Shown: positions 21,785-33,328, counted from the first letter of the stretch. The stretch is DNA of 64,000 bases from Orientallactaga sibirica (GCA_036365145.1 JAEOAD010000004.1:50495001-50559000), one strand, 5' to 3'. The notes: a model not told the origin generated them from the sequence alone. Numbers and translations are program-made.

Positions 21785-22990
21785 TTAGGCTTCATCTCAC
21801 CTTCTCCAGGGCCCGTCAATTCAGGTGCTCACCCTAAGGTCCTTTTGAGGGTTCAGTCTTTTAGTCTATCTTCCAGGATATAGGATTCTATGGTACCAGT
21901 TCCATTTGGGTTCAGTTTTGTGCCCCCCCCCACCCTCCCCTCAAGCCCTACCCTCCCTATTGTCCATGTCTTGAGATGCCTATTAGGTATGTCAGCACCC
22001 ACAAGAGAGACCTATAAGGTTTCCCAAAACACGACAGATTTCTGTGAGAGCACTTGATTACCCACCAAAGGTTAATGGTAAGACCGTACTGGTGAAGACA
22101 CTATATTCTGACAGAATGGAACATGGAGAGACCTAGCTGGAATCTGAAAGAGAGTTAGCCTGTCTAGTGCTAGAAGGCACTACATGAGCTACTGGAGGAA
22201 AGTGGCAAACATCTGTCTGAGCAACTCAAGGTCTAAGCTACTCAGAAGCAAAAAACCTGACTTGATGCTCACACAAGCGCAATAGTGGCACATAGTCATG
22301 GTGGGTAACCAACTGCTCTTGGATTGGCTATTGCATCCACTCAGTGTAAGGAACACATACATGGAACTGAGAAACAAGTCAGTATCATATGCAGATAATG
22401 AGTTTGCTTTCCATTGTCAAGGTCCCACTAATTTTGGGCTACAAGAGGGTTTATACCCATTAAATTCTCTCTGAACTAAGAATAGGTGTCATATTTAACC
22501 AGTGCTGACTTCAGTCTTGGTTGGAGAATCTGCTTCCCATTTTGAGATGACAGTGGGACCTGAGGAGAGAAACTACCCATCTCCCTTCACCAGGGCCCCA
22601 GCTGAAACCATAGAGAAATTGGGGAAATGAACAAGAATGCTGCTTTCTTGATGAAGGATATAGACACTGAGGACACACAACACCTATCAAAGCAGAGATT
22701 CAGAGGCTCCTAAGGGCTCATCACTGAAGTAGAGACTTAAAATGCACCCAATGTGGCTCAAGGAATTTCACGGAAGAGCAGGTGGAATGATTGTTAGAGC
22801 CATAAGTTGGAACATTATGCACAGAGACATTGCCTCTTCCCCATAACTGACAGCTGCCCCCACAATGTACAATCCCCATGGGGATGACCAGCATCCCCAA
22901 GGAGGAGGATCCCTTTGGAAGGGGGAGAACAGGGATGAGGGAAAGGATGGTATCAACATCCTGAGTATTTCCATAACTAATTTTTTAAAA
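21785..22990 (+). mobile_element. LINE-1 3' UTR, long copy
   Basis: About 1.2 kb. Its last 400 bp carry the diagnostic 3' UTR blocks ('CTGAAACCATAGAG' near 22600, 'GAAGAGCAGGTGGAATG' near 22773, 'GGAGGAGGATCCCTTTGG' near 22900). The upstream part has a (C)n-rich patch near 21925 and aligns, near 22410-22700, with the inverted section of the next element. The left edge is uncertain. Confidence 0.65.
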
Positions 22991-23177
22991 AGAGAAGAAA
23001 GCCAGAAGGTAACAAAAGATTTGCTTCCCAAGGTATGAATGGCAACAATGATAAACCTTCACAGTCAATGGTAGAAAATGCCTCGAGAGAGTGTGCATTG
23101 ATGTGGATTGGTGCCATGAAGATCAAGTTAGCTTGGTGCTCATCAAAGTGCCCATTGTGTTTAGAAATAAAAAAGAC

Positions 23178-23331
23178 AAGACTGCGGAGATGGTTCACTG
23201 CTTAAAGGTCCTTGCTTGCAAAGTCTGTGGACCTAGGTTCAGTGCTTTAGTACCCAGGTGAAGCAAGATGCACAAAGTGACACATGCATCTTAAATTTGT
23301 TTGCAGTGGCAAGAAACCCTGTCATGTCTAT

Positions 23332-23374
<43 letters not shown>

Positions 23375-23400
23375 CTCTGCTTAAAAATAAATACAAAATA
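23178..23400 (+). mobile_element. DIP/B2-like SINE, older variant
   Basis: 'GCGGAGATGGTTCACTGC', 'GCAAGATGCACAAAGTGACAC' and a (CT)n tract of about 17 units. The 183-residue plus-strand frame that starts in it runs on into the neighbouring L1 and is not a gene. Confidence 0.85.
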
Positions 23401-23444
23401 CAAGAAATAAAGTCACTCCTCATTGCTTATAAGAGTGATGGCAC

Positions 23445-24104
23445 AGAAGCCAGTTTTTTTTTCTTTTTTATTCTTTTTTATTCTTTTTATTTATATTATT
23501 CTAATTTTACATTCACAATGGTGACTCCATTATCCTCTTCCCTGTCCTCCTTCTTCCAAAGGGACCCTCATCAATGGAGAATGTGGGTCATGCATTGTGG
23601 GGGTAGTCAAGAGTTGTGGGGGATAGGCCAAGTTTTTGTGCATAATGCCCCAACTTGTGGTTCTAACATTCTTTCCGCCCCCTCTTCTGCAAATCTCCCT
23701 GAGCCACATTGGGGTCATTTTAGTTCTACTTCATCGATGAGGTTTTGGGCACCTCTGTGTCTCTGGATAAAAATGAGCACAGTTTCCAATCAAGATACCA
23801 CCAAATGTAGGCTAGAAGAGGGCCTACGCATATAAATTTTCCTCCAAGATATCTATGGCCATCCCATCTCTCTAGTACTAACTTCTCTCTCCATTGGAGA
23901 ATTTGCTTATCTTTTTCAGATGGAAAATGAACCTGAAGGGAGGATCAGCCAATCACACCTCACCTTGGCCCCTAGCTGAAACCATAGAGTAATGCAGGGG
24001 AAGGACAAAAATACACTGTTCTTGGGGATCATGACACCAGAAAAAGGCTGAAGGAGACAAACACAGAGAACATCCAACTCCTACTAAGCCAGAAGCCAGT
24101 TTTT
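23445..24104 (-). mobile_element. LINE-1 3' end with internal 5' inversion (twin priming)
   Basis: A perfect 14-bp target duplication AGAAGCCAGTTTTT flanks the element (23445-23458 and 24091-24104). From 23459 to about 23770 the L1 3' UTR runs on the minus strand, beginning with its A-rich tail. From about 23780 to 24090 the adjoining upstream part of the same 3' UTR runs on the plus strand, aligning with 22410-22700. The two parts are contiguous in an uninverted copy. This is the signature of twin priming during L1 reverse transcription. Confidence 0.85.
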
Positions 24105-24247
24105 AACTGTTTGCAAAAATTGTGAAAGAGAAGAAGATGGCGCCAGCATTTAGTTGTTAATGGAGATAAGAGTTGATGCAACACCTTGAGTCACAGAAAT
24201 ATATCCAATTCAGAGACTAATAAAAGAAATAAATGTCTGAGTATATA

Positions 24248-24550
24248 GCGAAGGTTTGAATGCCTCAAGGACTTGCATTTCAGCTTTCCACTTGGTCCCC
24301 AGAAGATGGAGCCCTGCTGGAGGAGGTGTGTCACTATGGGTGGATCTTGAGTATAGCCTACTGTGTTCAGAGCCAGCACATGCTTGTTGTTTTTTTTTCT
24401 CCAGTGGATGTGTGATGCTCTAAGTCAATTGCTTGTCTCCACCATGATGAAGCTCCTTCTTGAAACTGTAAGCCTAAAATAAAGTCTTTTCTCTCATAAG
24501 CTACTTCTTGTCAGGTACTTTGCACCAGCAAATAATGGTGACTGCTACAT
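24248..24550 (+). mobile_element. Single MaLR-like LTR
   Basis: Follows the MaLR LTR plan: 'AAGGTTTGAATGCCTCAAGG' start, 'GGAGGAGGTGTGTCACTATG' middle, 'CATGATGAAGCTCC', 'AAGCCTAAAATAAAG' polyadenylation region and 'CTTGTCAGGTACTTTGCACC' end. A different subfamily from the element at 2034. Confidence 0.72.
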
Positions 24551-24601
24551 ATATGAAGAAAATTAGAACAAGCAGATTTGTTCATTTAAAAAAATGGTTG
24601 T

Positions 24602-24760
24602 GCCGAGTGTGGTGGCGCATGCCTTTAATCCCAGCACTCGGCAGGTAGAGGTAGGAGGAGGCCATGAGTTCAAGGCCACCCTGAGACTACAGAGTGAATT
24701 CCAGGTCAGCCTGAGCTAGAGTGAGACCCTACCTTGAAAAAAACAAAACAAAACAAAAAT
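24602..24760 (+). mobile_element. B1 SINE
   Basis: 'GCCGAGTGTGGTGGCGCATG', 'CAGCACTCGGCAGGTAGAGG' and 'GAGTGAGACCCTACCTTG', ending in an (AAAAC)n tail. Close to consensus. Confidence 0.95.
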
Positions 24761-25671
24761 AGGTTGTGATGCAATTATGCCCATATACATAAGATATATA
24801 AATAAAACAAACAAGTTAAAAATAAAAATAAAGAGCTCTTTTCCCATGAAATATATAAAAAACACGTAGGTTACTATTGGATATAGGAAAAGAAACTTTC
24901 ATTACATTATAGAAAAATTTTTTTTAAAAGGAGAAAGAATTGAAGACACCTAGAGCTATTTCTCATCAGTTACGCTAGACTAAGTTACATTAGCAAAGAG
25001 TTCAAAATTGTCAGCATTATAACATCATGGCGGTCTATTTCTCATTTGGGAAAGCAGATAGACAGTTAACAACCATGAGCTAATTCAGAATTTAGGATAC
25101 TAATGGCAAGTCTGTTTTAAAACATTGCCTTGGGATCATTTTAGCTTCAAGGTGGGGGAAAAAAGTCAGAGTCCTAAATGTCTCCACTTCTCTTTTAGTC
25201 ACTGAAAGGAGCAAAAAGGTTTGCCTACATTTCACATGCAATCCTGCTATATGTCAAAAAGTAAGAAAAGATCTGGAAATACTGTCAAACTCCAGGAATA
25301 TAGATCAAATAGTGAGCTCTAATGTTAATGCTAAATCATTCCTTCTACATATTCTAACATCTATATATCCTGGTCCAGTTTGTCAATCCTGACATAGCAA
25401 TCAACTTGGAAGATTTAAAATACAGTAGTGTAGGTCTATGATGCGGGAGTGTCGGGACATTTTTTCTTGGATATAGCACTTGCATCCAAGAGAAGCTTTC
25501 TTAGAAAATACTAATAAATTTGTTTATTTTCTATGAGATGGACATTAATGTTTACAGCACAATTCCAGTCACTCAGTCACTTTGGAATAATAGTACTTTT
25601 CTCTTGGGAATACTAATTATGTTCAGAACAGATCTCCTTTATGCAAGACAGGATTGTAGTAGACAGCTTCA
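24761..25671. other. Unannotated DNA
   Basis: About 0.9 kb AT-rich with no recognised repeat. No gene signal. Confidence 0.5.
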
Positions 25672-26035
25672 GGTTCGCTGAGATGAACTTCCAGACCAGA
25701 CACAATTATGGAGGAAGGGATATTATTTATTGAAGCTTACAGATCCAGGAGAAGTTCCATAATGGCAGGAGAAGTGGTCTGCCTTCACAGGCCAAGCAGA
25801 GAGAGCAAAAACCAACGAGGCACACAGAGCAATATTACAGCCCGAAAGCAACAGCACACTTCAGGAACTCCTATTAGGCACACTTTGCATTTCTTTACAA
25901 TGGAATCTCAAACTATCACCACAGCTTAAAACCAGCCCTCAGTGACATTGCCTCTAGCAAGGTGATTGCAGTTGCAAACTGTAAACTAATAAAATATTGG
26001 ATATATTGGGGGCCATATATTCAAACTACCACAAG
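25672..26035 (-). mobile_element. MaLR-like LTR
   Basis: Reverse-complement LTR pattern: 'GGAGGAAGGGATATTATTTA' and 'AGATCCAGGAGAAGTTCC' at one end, 'ATATTCAAACTACCACA' at the other. The 73- and 62-residue frames here are incidental. Confidence 0.6.
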
Positions 26036-26486
26036 GATCTTACAATGTAGACAAAAATGGCTTCTGAATACTTGCTTTAGCCTCTTAAATGCTGACATTA
26101 TGGGTTTGGCAGAAGAGGGACTTGAAGAAGGTGATATTAAGATCTTATAGGAAAGAAGGTGATGGCAGTGGGAGACTGGAAACCTTCCAAATGCCGATTA
26201 CATGCCTATAGAGCAGGAAGGAGAAAGCCCCTCATCTTCAATTGAGGGAGAAGTGGGTGCTACATAAATGACTCATAACCCGCTGCTCTCACTGCATGCC
26301 TTTTCTCAGTTCACTGACCCAATTCTTTTCTTGGGTGTACCTTTTGCTTTCTTAAGCTACCTCTATTTCTAGTTCCTTACTATGTGTTTCTGGTGGGACA
26401 CCAGAGCATGGAAACTTCAGCAAGTGCCTTCTGAACTCAGCCCTGCATCTGTAACAACCACATGTAGCTACTAAAAATAATAAGTG
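26036..26486. other. Unannotated DNA
   Basis: No recognised feature. Confidence 0.5.
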
Positions 26487-26655
26487 GGGCTAGAGAGATG
26501 ACTTAGTGATTAAGGCACTTGCCTGCAAAGCCAAAGGATCCAGGTTTGATTCCCCAGTTCCCATATAATGCCAAAGGTGGCACTTGCATCTGGAGTTTGT
26601 TTGCAGCAGCTGGAGGATCTGGAATGCTCTCTCTCTCTGGAATGCCCACACCCCT

Positions 26656-26691
<36 letters not shown>

Positions 26692-26730
26692 TAACTGCCT
26701 GTTTCTCTCTCAAATAAAATAAATAAAAAT
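26487..26730 (+). mobile_element. DIP/B2-like SINE
   Basis: Head GGGGCTAGAGAGATGACTTAG and body with CAAAGGTGGCACTTGCATC. The CT section is duplicated around GGAATGC (26620-26645). Confidence 0.9.
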
Positions 26731-27257
26731 TGAAAAATTATAAAAGTATTAACTACAACATCATTTTTAATCCATATCATTTAATAGGATCTTACACTTA
26801 AAAAAGACTATATTTTCCTTTCAGTCATGTCTTATCTTTCTTGCCTGACATTAATGATGACACTATTTTGCTGTTTAACTTTGACCTATACATCAGATAC
26901 TCCTATAGTTAAATATTATTACTAATTATATTTTTCAATGTACTGCTATTTCATGTATATATCTAAATAACATACATAACAGTATGTTTACTATTATCCT
27001 AAAGATACTTTTGTCAAGATCACCATATGCTTTAAAAAAATTGCCATTCAAATTGATTTGCCATCAATTGCCTTGGCAACATTAAATATAAATCAACAAG
27101 CAAGCAAAACTTTTCTAGCAAACTTAGCATTTTATATTGTCATAAGTATCCAGTTTGAATATATACTTAACTTTCTCATTGAAGAAGAATGATTCAGTTA
27201 CAGAGTTTCTAGTTATTCATCTTCTAGTGTTACATTTTAATTTAATAAAGAAAAAGA
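26731..27257. other. Unannotated AT-rich DNA
   Basis: Nothing recognised. Confidence 0.5.
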
Positions 27258-27459
27258 GGGCTGGAGAGATGGCTTAGCTGTTAAGGCACTTGCCTACAAA
27301 GCCAAAGGATTGTGGTTTGATTCCCTAGGACCCACGTAAGACAGATGTACAAAGTGACACATGCATCTGAAGTTCTTTTGCATTGGCAGGAAGCCCTGTT
27401 GTGCCCATTCTTTCTCTCTCTCTCAAATAAATAAATAAGACTGAAATAAAAATTTTTTA

Positions 27460-27461
<2 letters not shown>
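27258..27461 (+). mobile_element. DIP/B2-like SINE
   Basis: Complete SINE with a short CT tract, followed directly by a (TG)n run. Confidence 0.9.

Positions 27462-27508
<47 letters not shown>
27462..27508. repeat. (TG)n microsatellite
   Basis: About 23 TG units exactly between two tandemly placed SINEs. Confidence 0.95.
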
Positions 27509-27510
<2 letters not shown>

Positions 27511-27654
27511 CTAGGAAGATGGCTCAGCAAATAAAAACACTTTCTGGCAAAGCCTGCCTGCCAGGTTCAATTCTCAAGCCACCCAAATAAGTCAGATGGA
27601 AGATTTGACAGAAGGACCTGGTAAGTATTTGTTGTGTGCACTCTTACTCTCTCT

Positions 27655-27725
<71 letters not shown>

Positions 27726-27745
27726 TAAAATTTAAAAATAAAATA
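27509..27745 (+). mobile_element. DIP/B2-like SINE with compound (CT)n(CA)n tract
   Basis: 'GGCTAGGAAGATGGCTCAGC' head, a decayed body, then a (CT)n run from about 27643 that switches to (CA)n at about 27690-27720 and an A-rich tail. Frames of repeated Ser-Leu, Thr-His or Arg-Glu through it are repeat artefacts. Confidence 0.82.
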
Positions 27746-29330
27746 AAATTTCGGTGTGTCTGTAGTATTTGGCACATGTGCATGCACCAACCAAATATGT
27801 GTCTACCTACCAGGACAAACAAGTTTCTTATGAGGGGAATGTTTGGGTACAAGGACAAATACAGGCATTAGGTCATTTACCAAAATGACAAATTATTTCA
27901 TCAGAGTCACATCATATACATTCATGAGGGCATTCTTTGGATTCTCAGACAGCCTAGGCCTCATATGTATAGCAACTTCTTTGAGAGACAACAGCTTTCC
28001 CTGTAAATGGAATGAAATGTGAGATGGCTGAGGTGTGTACCGTGTCCTAAAGTCTCTTTGCTTGCTTTCATGCTATGGTCTCAAAGACCTCATTAGATAA
28101 TTGCCCCGATTTAACACTAAACCTGTAACATTCCAGTTAAAATGCAAATGTCTGTGGATAGACAGAGTCTTTAAGCTGTAAGAGATACAAGCCATTGGAT
28201 GAGGATTAATTTGCCAGCTGTCAGTTTAGAAATAGTAATGCAATCCCCATAGCCCCCAGTCATAGGAAACATAAAGTTTAACAAGGGAGCCAGGATTTTG
28301 AGGAGATAAAAGGAGGGATTAGATGTCCTGCCAACAGAGCACATGGCATCAGGACATCCCAGAGCCTCTGCAGATACCCATTCTGTATACTAACTGTGAT
28401 ATTTATCTCTTCTTCCATAAAAAACAAAATATTTTATTAAATGTCCTTAAATCCTGCTTAACGTTGCCATACAGTTGAAAAAGCTAACATGCTTTGTTCC
28501 ATCTCAAAACACATAAATACAACTAGCTACAGAAATATCCAAGATCTTGGCTATTTTCTTTTCCTTTTCCCTCTAATTTCAGATTTGAGGCAATATAAGT
28601 CATTTCATTTCTGGATCATGTATATGTCAAAATAACCTACTGGTGTATTGCAGTCTTTCCTTTACATTCGTGAGGTTTGTGGTCACATAATCATGTATGT
28701 CTATCATGCATGCCTTATTATCTTCAATTCCATCAACTTTCTGGCCAAATTAATGCTATATTTTCACAATTTTTAAAAATCGTTCTAATGACTTTTATTG
28801 TTTTAGGGGCAGCATGTGGCATCAATAGTAGCATTCTCCTACCAGAGCGTTTTGAGGAAAGCCAATGTCATTGAAAGATAACTAAAGGATAATATATGGG
28901 GCATATTGTAAGATGTTCTTCACCTAAATTTGGACTTAAAAAAATAATCAAACTACAAAAACTACAAAAATAATAAAATAAAAATAATAAAACTACAAAA
29001 AGTGCCAAGCCCATTCTCTGCATGTTTGATCACCATCCTGAAATTGAAAATTCCCTAAAGATTCAAATTAATTAAAACTAATTCACTAAGTTCACTTAAA
29101 GGATGGAGAAACCTCAGGAATGGGCCAGGCATTTACACAATTTTAATTCAACATATAATGTTTGTGAACCTCCTTCATTTCACAAAAGCTCAAACCTCTG
29201 CCAACCTCTGCTCTTCATCATAACAGTTCTATAGGGCATGCCATCTAGTTCTGTTACCATCTGGAGATGTTGGCTTACTGCTATGCTGTCTGCTTCATGT
29301 ACAAATGTGATTGTAGCAATCTTAGGACCT
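27746..29330. other. Unique-looking DNA, candidate conserved element near 28070-28330
   Basis: The longest stretch in the first half with no recognised transposon. The part near 28070-28330 is compositionally balanced and holds an exact POU octamer ATGCAAAT at 28142-28149 and TAAT-type homeodomain cores. This is suggestive of a regulatory element only; conservation cannot be judged here. Confidence 0.35.
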
Positions 29331-29332
29331 TG

Positions 29333-29495
29333 GGATTTTTTGTTTGTTTGTTTGTTTGTTTTTCCAGGTAGGGTCTCACTTTAGCCCAGGCTGGCCTGGA
29401 ATTCACTATGTAGCCTCAAGCTGGCCTCAAAGTCACAGTGATCCTCTTATCTCTGCCTCCTGAGTGCTGAGATTGAAGGCGTGCACTGCCTAGAA
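29333..29495 (-). mobile_element. B1 SINE
   Basis: Reverse-complement B1 with a (GTTT)n tail, 'GGTAGGGTCTCACTTTAGCC' and 'CTCCTGAGTGCTGAGATTG'. Confidence 0.92.
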
Positions 29496-29827
29496 TTTTT
29501 AACTCACCTGTGGAAAGTTTCTTTTGCTTTCATATTTTGTTTCAGCAAATTAGTAACTATGAAAGCAAATGTCAAGGTAAAAGTAAATATCTTAATATAT
29601 AACACTATGTATATGTTGAAATAGATCTTGAAAAGATGGATTTCAGTGAATTTCAGAATGAATTATTTATTTGTTTTCTTTTAAAATTTCCCCAGTAGCA
29701 CTGTTTGAATCATACTTTTTCTGGTTGGATCATGAATTGGCCTTTGCAGCTTTCTCCTCTCCACAGGGGTAAAGATGATACTGGTAGCAACAACTGCTGA
29801 TGGCACTGCTGTGAATAGAAAAGGCTG
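29496..29827. other. Unannotated DNA
   Basis: No recognised element. Confidence 0.5.
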
Positions 29828-30065
29828 GGACTGGAGAAATGGCTTAGTGTTTAAGGCCTTTGCCTGCAAAGCCTAAGGATCTTGGATCAATTCTCCAGGA
29901 CCCACGTAAGCCAAATGCACCAGGGAGTGCATGCGTCTGGAGTTCATTTGCACTGGCTAGAGGACCAGGCACGCCCATTCTCTCTCTGTGTCTCTCTCTC
30001 TCTCTTTCTCTCTCTCTCTGTCTCTTTATCTCTCTCAAATAAATAAATAAATTAATTAAATATAT
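29828..30065 (+). mobile_element. DIP/B2-like SINE
   Basis: Complete copy with GACCCACGTAAGCC and a long CT tract. Possible short target duplication AAAAGGCT/AAAAAGCT. Confidence 0.92.
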
Positions 30066-30423
30066 TTATAAAAAGAAAAAGCTAAACTCTTTCTAAAGGA
30101 ACTTGTTTGTTTTTTTGTATCATTCAATAACTAAAGCAAGGAGTTTGCTTTTTAAGTTCATCTGACAAGCTATGCAGGGCAGAGGATCAGACCCTAAGTG
30201 CAGATTCAAAAATACTTTGGAACGGTCACTTTTAGCTTCTGTGCTCATTCTATTGTTTTCTCACATTTATTAAGCTACTGTTAAGTATGTTACAAACTGT
30301 CAGTCAATCAAGCTGCGAGGTTTTGAAAAAGCCACACCTCAGTAAAACATTGCAGAATGCCCCGTGTGCAATCTATTGTTCAGCATTTCCAATGATAGGA
30401 TAAACAGAGGAAAAAAAAATAAT
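30066..30423. other. Unannotated DNA
   Basis: Nothing recognised. Confidence 0.5.
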
Positions 30424-30750
30424 GTTGTTTTAGATACTTTTGTATGGCTGGGACAAAACACCTGACCAAAAGAAGCTGAGGAGAGGAAAGAATTTCTTTC
30501 TGCTTAAAGTCTCAAGGAGAACATTCATCCTGGCAGGGAGAGGATGGCAGTGGCCACATCTTGTGACAGTGGCTGGAAGAAAGCAAGATTTAGCTGACCT
30601 AACACTGGCAAGCTGGGGGTCTAATAAACCTCAAGGTCTGACCCTGGAGACTCACCTCCTCCAGCAAGGAACCATCTCCCAGGTTTCCACCAGCTGGAGA
30701 ACAAGCATTCAGAACACATGAGGGAAATTCTACATTCAAACTATCAAAAA
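30424..30750 (-). mobile_element. MaLR-like (ORR1-type) LTR
   Basis: Read on the minus strand: 'TCCCTCATGTGTTCTGAATG' start, 'CTCCAGCTGGTGGAAACC', 'CTTGAGGTTTATTAGACC' TATA region, 'CCTTGAGACTTTAAGC' and 'TTTTGGTCAGGTGTTTTG' end. The order is that of ERVL-MaLR LTRs. The 93-residue plus-strand frame through it is accidental. Confidence 0.78.
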
Positions 30751-30756
30751 TTTTAA

Positions 30757-30897
30757 CTTAGGACCATGCCTTTAATCACAGCATTAGAGAGGCAGAGGAA
30801 GGAGAATTATTGTGAGTTTGAGGCAGCCTAGAACTACAGAGTGAGTTCTACATCAGCTTGGGCTAGAGTGAAACCCTACCTCAGAAAAATAAATAAA
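30757..30897 (+). mobile_element. B1 SINE, diverged
   Basis: 'GACCATGCCTTTAATCACAG', 'GGCAGAGGAAGGAGAATTA' and 'GAGTGAAACCCTACCTCAG'. It directly abuts the LTR to its left. Confidence 0.85.
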
Positions 30898-31026
30898 AAA
30901 AGATTAATTTGTTTTAGTGATTTTTTTTTGAAAAATAATGTGACCTAAAGGCATCTGTATTTATATTTCATGTTTTAATATACTAATGGGATTTACAATA
31001 TACACCATAGCTATTGTGGTGTCTTT

Positions 31027-31276
31027 TTTTTTTTTTTTTTTTATTTTTATTTTTATTTATTTATTTATTAGAGACAGAAAGGTAGAGAGAGAGAGAGAGA
31101 GAGGGAGAAAGAGAGAGGATGGGTGCACCAGGGCCTCCAGCCACTGCAAATGAACTCCAGATGCATGCACCACCTTGTGCATCTTGTTTGTGTGGGTCCT
31201 GGGGAACTGAGCCTAGAACCTGCATCCTTAGGCTTCACAGGCAAGCGCTTAACCACTAAGCAATCTCGCCATCTCC
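31027..31276 (-). mobile_element. DIP/B2-like SINE
   Basis: Reverse-complement copy with a long T/(ATTTT)n start, a (GA)n tract and the GCGCTTAACCACTAAGCAATC head complement. Confidence 0.9.
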
Positions 31277-31278
31277 AG

Positions 31279-31410
31279 CTTTTGCTTTTAATCACAGCAT
31301 TAAAGAAGCTGAGTTGGAAGGATTGCAGTGAATTTGAGATGAACCTGGGCTACAGAGTGAGTTCCAGGTCAGCCTACGCTAGAGTGGGTGGGCCCCTGCC
31401 TCAAAAAAGC
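31279..31410 (+). mobile_element. B1 SINE, diverged
   Basis: 'CTTTTAATCACAGCATTA', 'GAGTGAGTTCCAGGTCAGCC' and 'GCCCCTGCCTCAAAAAAGC'. It abuts the SINE at 31027. Confidence 0.8.
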
Positions 31411-32204
31411 AAACAAGAGTTATACGCTTCTTATTTCATAAAATACTATGAGGACATTTAACCTGTTCTATCACAGTTCCTTTCTCTAAGAGGAGAAACA
31501 GTTCTATATTTTTAGTATTGATGATAAATAGGGATTCCTATCTCTCCAACTACACTTCAGTAAATATCTCAAACCCCGTCACCTGCTCATGGTCAAAATT
31601 TTAGAAATGTGATTTGCAGGTCATAGAAAAGTTTTAGAAAGCAATGTCAGGACGGCAGCATGCAACCATATAGCACAATGCTTCAACCTTATCCCCATTC
31701 ATACTATCAGACAAATGATAAATTATGATTGTTAAAAAAGGTTTTGGTGTTTAGCTTTCAGTTTTACCCTTTTCATGTTCTCCTTCCATGACCTGTCATG
31801 CCTTATATCTACTCCCACTTGTTTTCGAATCTTTCTTTGTCTTTTCTCACATTTGCTTAAACCAGAATAAGATCTCAGAGGCCTTTAGCATCTAAAATTA
31901 TGATGGTTCCACAAAATGTGAAAACAATAGCACTATAAAATGCAAAAACACTCAACTAAAGCCCAAAGTTTTTTTTTTTTTTTTTTTTAATAATCTTACT
32001 GTGTTGTTTTCAATGTGTTTTGTTTATTTAAACTGTACTTCCTCCTGTACTTTTGAACAAAGTTTTTTATTTCAGAGGATGCTAGAATAGTTAGAGGATC
32101 AGACAGAGAATAAAGGAAAAGATAAGGAAAGGCAGACAGAGGAGGTGGAAGAAAGAAGGTGGACTTCAGTGGCATTCTTTTGGTCCTTCATCCTCTGCAA
32201 TAGG
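31411..32204. other. Unannotated DNA
   Basis: No gene or repeat recognised; a poly-T run lies at about 31971-31988. Confidence 0.5.
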
Positions 32205-32382
32205 ATTTTCAACATAGGATTCATAGGCCAGCAGTATCAGTATCACTTGGGAACTTGCTGGAATTCCTTAGGACTCCATGCAGACTAGAAGCACTAGACA
32301 GTGTCACACACAGTATTCTGGTCTCAATCAGCTATCCAGGAAAGTCTGATGGATGCTGAGGTGTGGAGACTACTGCTCTACC
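32205..32382 (+). mobile_element. MER5A-like hAT (Charlie) DNA transposon relic
   Basis: 'GGCCAGCAGTATCAGTATCA', 'CTTGGGAACTTGCTGGAATT', 'AGTCTGATGGATGCTGAGG' and 'GTGGAGACTACTGCTC' track the MER5A consensus nearly end to end. An ancient placental-wide non-autonomous element with no coding capacity. Confidence 0.75.
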
Positions 32383-32611
32383 TACTTACATAATTTTTCT
32401 AAGTCCTGTTTCACCATATGTGTGGTCCAAAGCTGAAAACTTTTCTTACTCCATCTTGAAAATGCAATCTAGACCCATCATAGCATACGAGGTATCATGT
32501 GGCCTGATGTATATATTCTCCTATAGCCTCATCTCCTATAAAGGATGTCAGTCACATTGAAATCCATTTACTTCACCTAGTTGCCTCTGCATGTTAGTCC
32601 CATGTGTATGC
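32383..32611. other. Unannotated DNA
   Basis: Short interval with no recognised feature. Confidence 0.5.
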
Positions 32612-32958
32612 GTCACTTTTTTGTTGCTATGACAAAATAGCCAACATATGCCACTTTAGGAGGCAAGGGTTCTTTTGAGGGCATGCAGTCCATCACTGAA
32701 GGGAAGTCATGGTGTCAGGAGCATGGGGTAACATGTCATGTTGCGTCCACAGTGAAGATGCAGAAAGAGATGGACCCTGCTACTCAGTACATTTTCTGCT
32801 TCGCATACAGTCTAGGACCTCAGCCATAGAAGGGGAGTCTTCCATCCCAGATTAAAGAAATCTAGAAGCTTCCGCACAGACACATTCAATATTCGTCTTC
32901 TAGGTGATGCCAGTTCACATTGAGTTGCTGATTAAAAGTAACCATCAGTCAGTGTTTT
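32612..32958 (-). mobile_element. MaLR-like LTR
   Basis: Reverse-complement pattern: 'TTTTTGTTGCTATGACAAA', 'GCAGTCCATCACTGAAGGG' and 'AAGTCATGGTGTCAGGAGC'. Resembles the LTR nested at 11441 more than the 50-kb family. Confidence 0.6.
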
Positions 32959-33127
32959 CCTAGAGCCAGAGCATTGCTAATCACTTCTCAAACTTCCTCT
33001 CAATTATCACCTTCTTGATTAATCTTTCCTTCAGCCCTACTGAGAGTCACTAGCACAAGAGGGCATAAGGAGGCACACTTTCTTCACTTTTGGACTTTTT
33101 TTAAAGATCTCTATAAAAAAGGAAATT

Positions 33128-33328
33128 TGAGCTTCCCTCATGGCGGAGCAGGTAAAGCACTTGCTTACAAAATCTGCTAGCCGGGGTTAAATTCCTCAGA
33201 ACCCACATAAAGCCAGATGCACAAAGTGACCCAAGTGTCTGGAGTTTATTTGCAAAGGCGAGAGACCCTGGCATGCCTATACTACTTTCTCTCCCTCTCT
33301 CTTCACATATACATATGATGCATAATTT
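33128..33328 (+). mobile_element. DIP/B2-like SINE, older variant
   Basis: 'GGCGGAGCAGGTAAAGCAC', 'CCACATAAAGCCAGATGCAC' and a short CT tract. Head decayed. Confidence 0.82.

Noticed and set aside
23284..23835. 183-residue plus-strand frame, the longest in the window
   Set aside because: Starts in a SINE, crosses its CT tract and runs into an inverted L1 3' UTR; it crosses three unrelated units and shows no domain.
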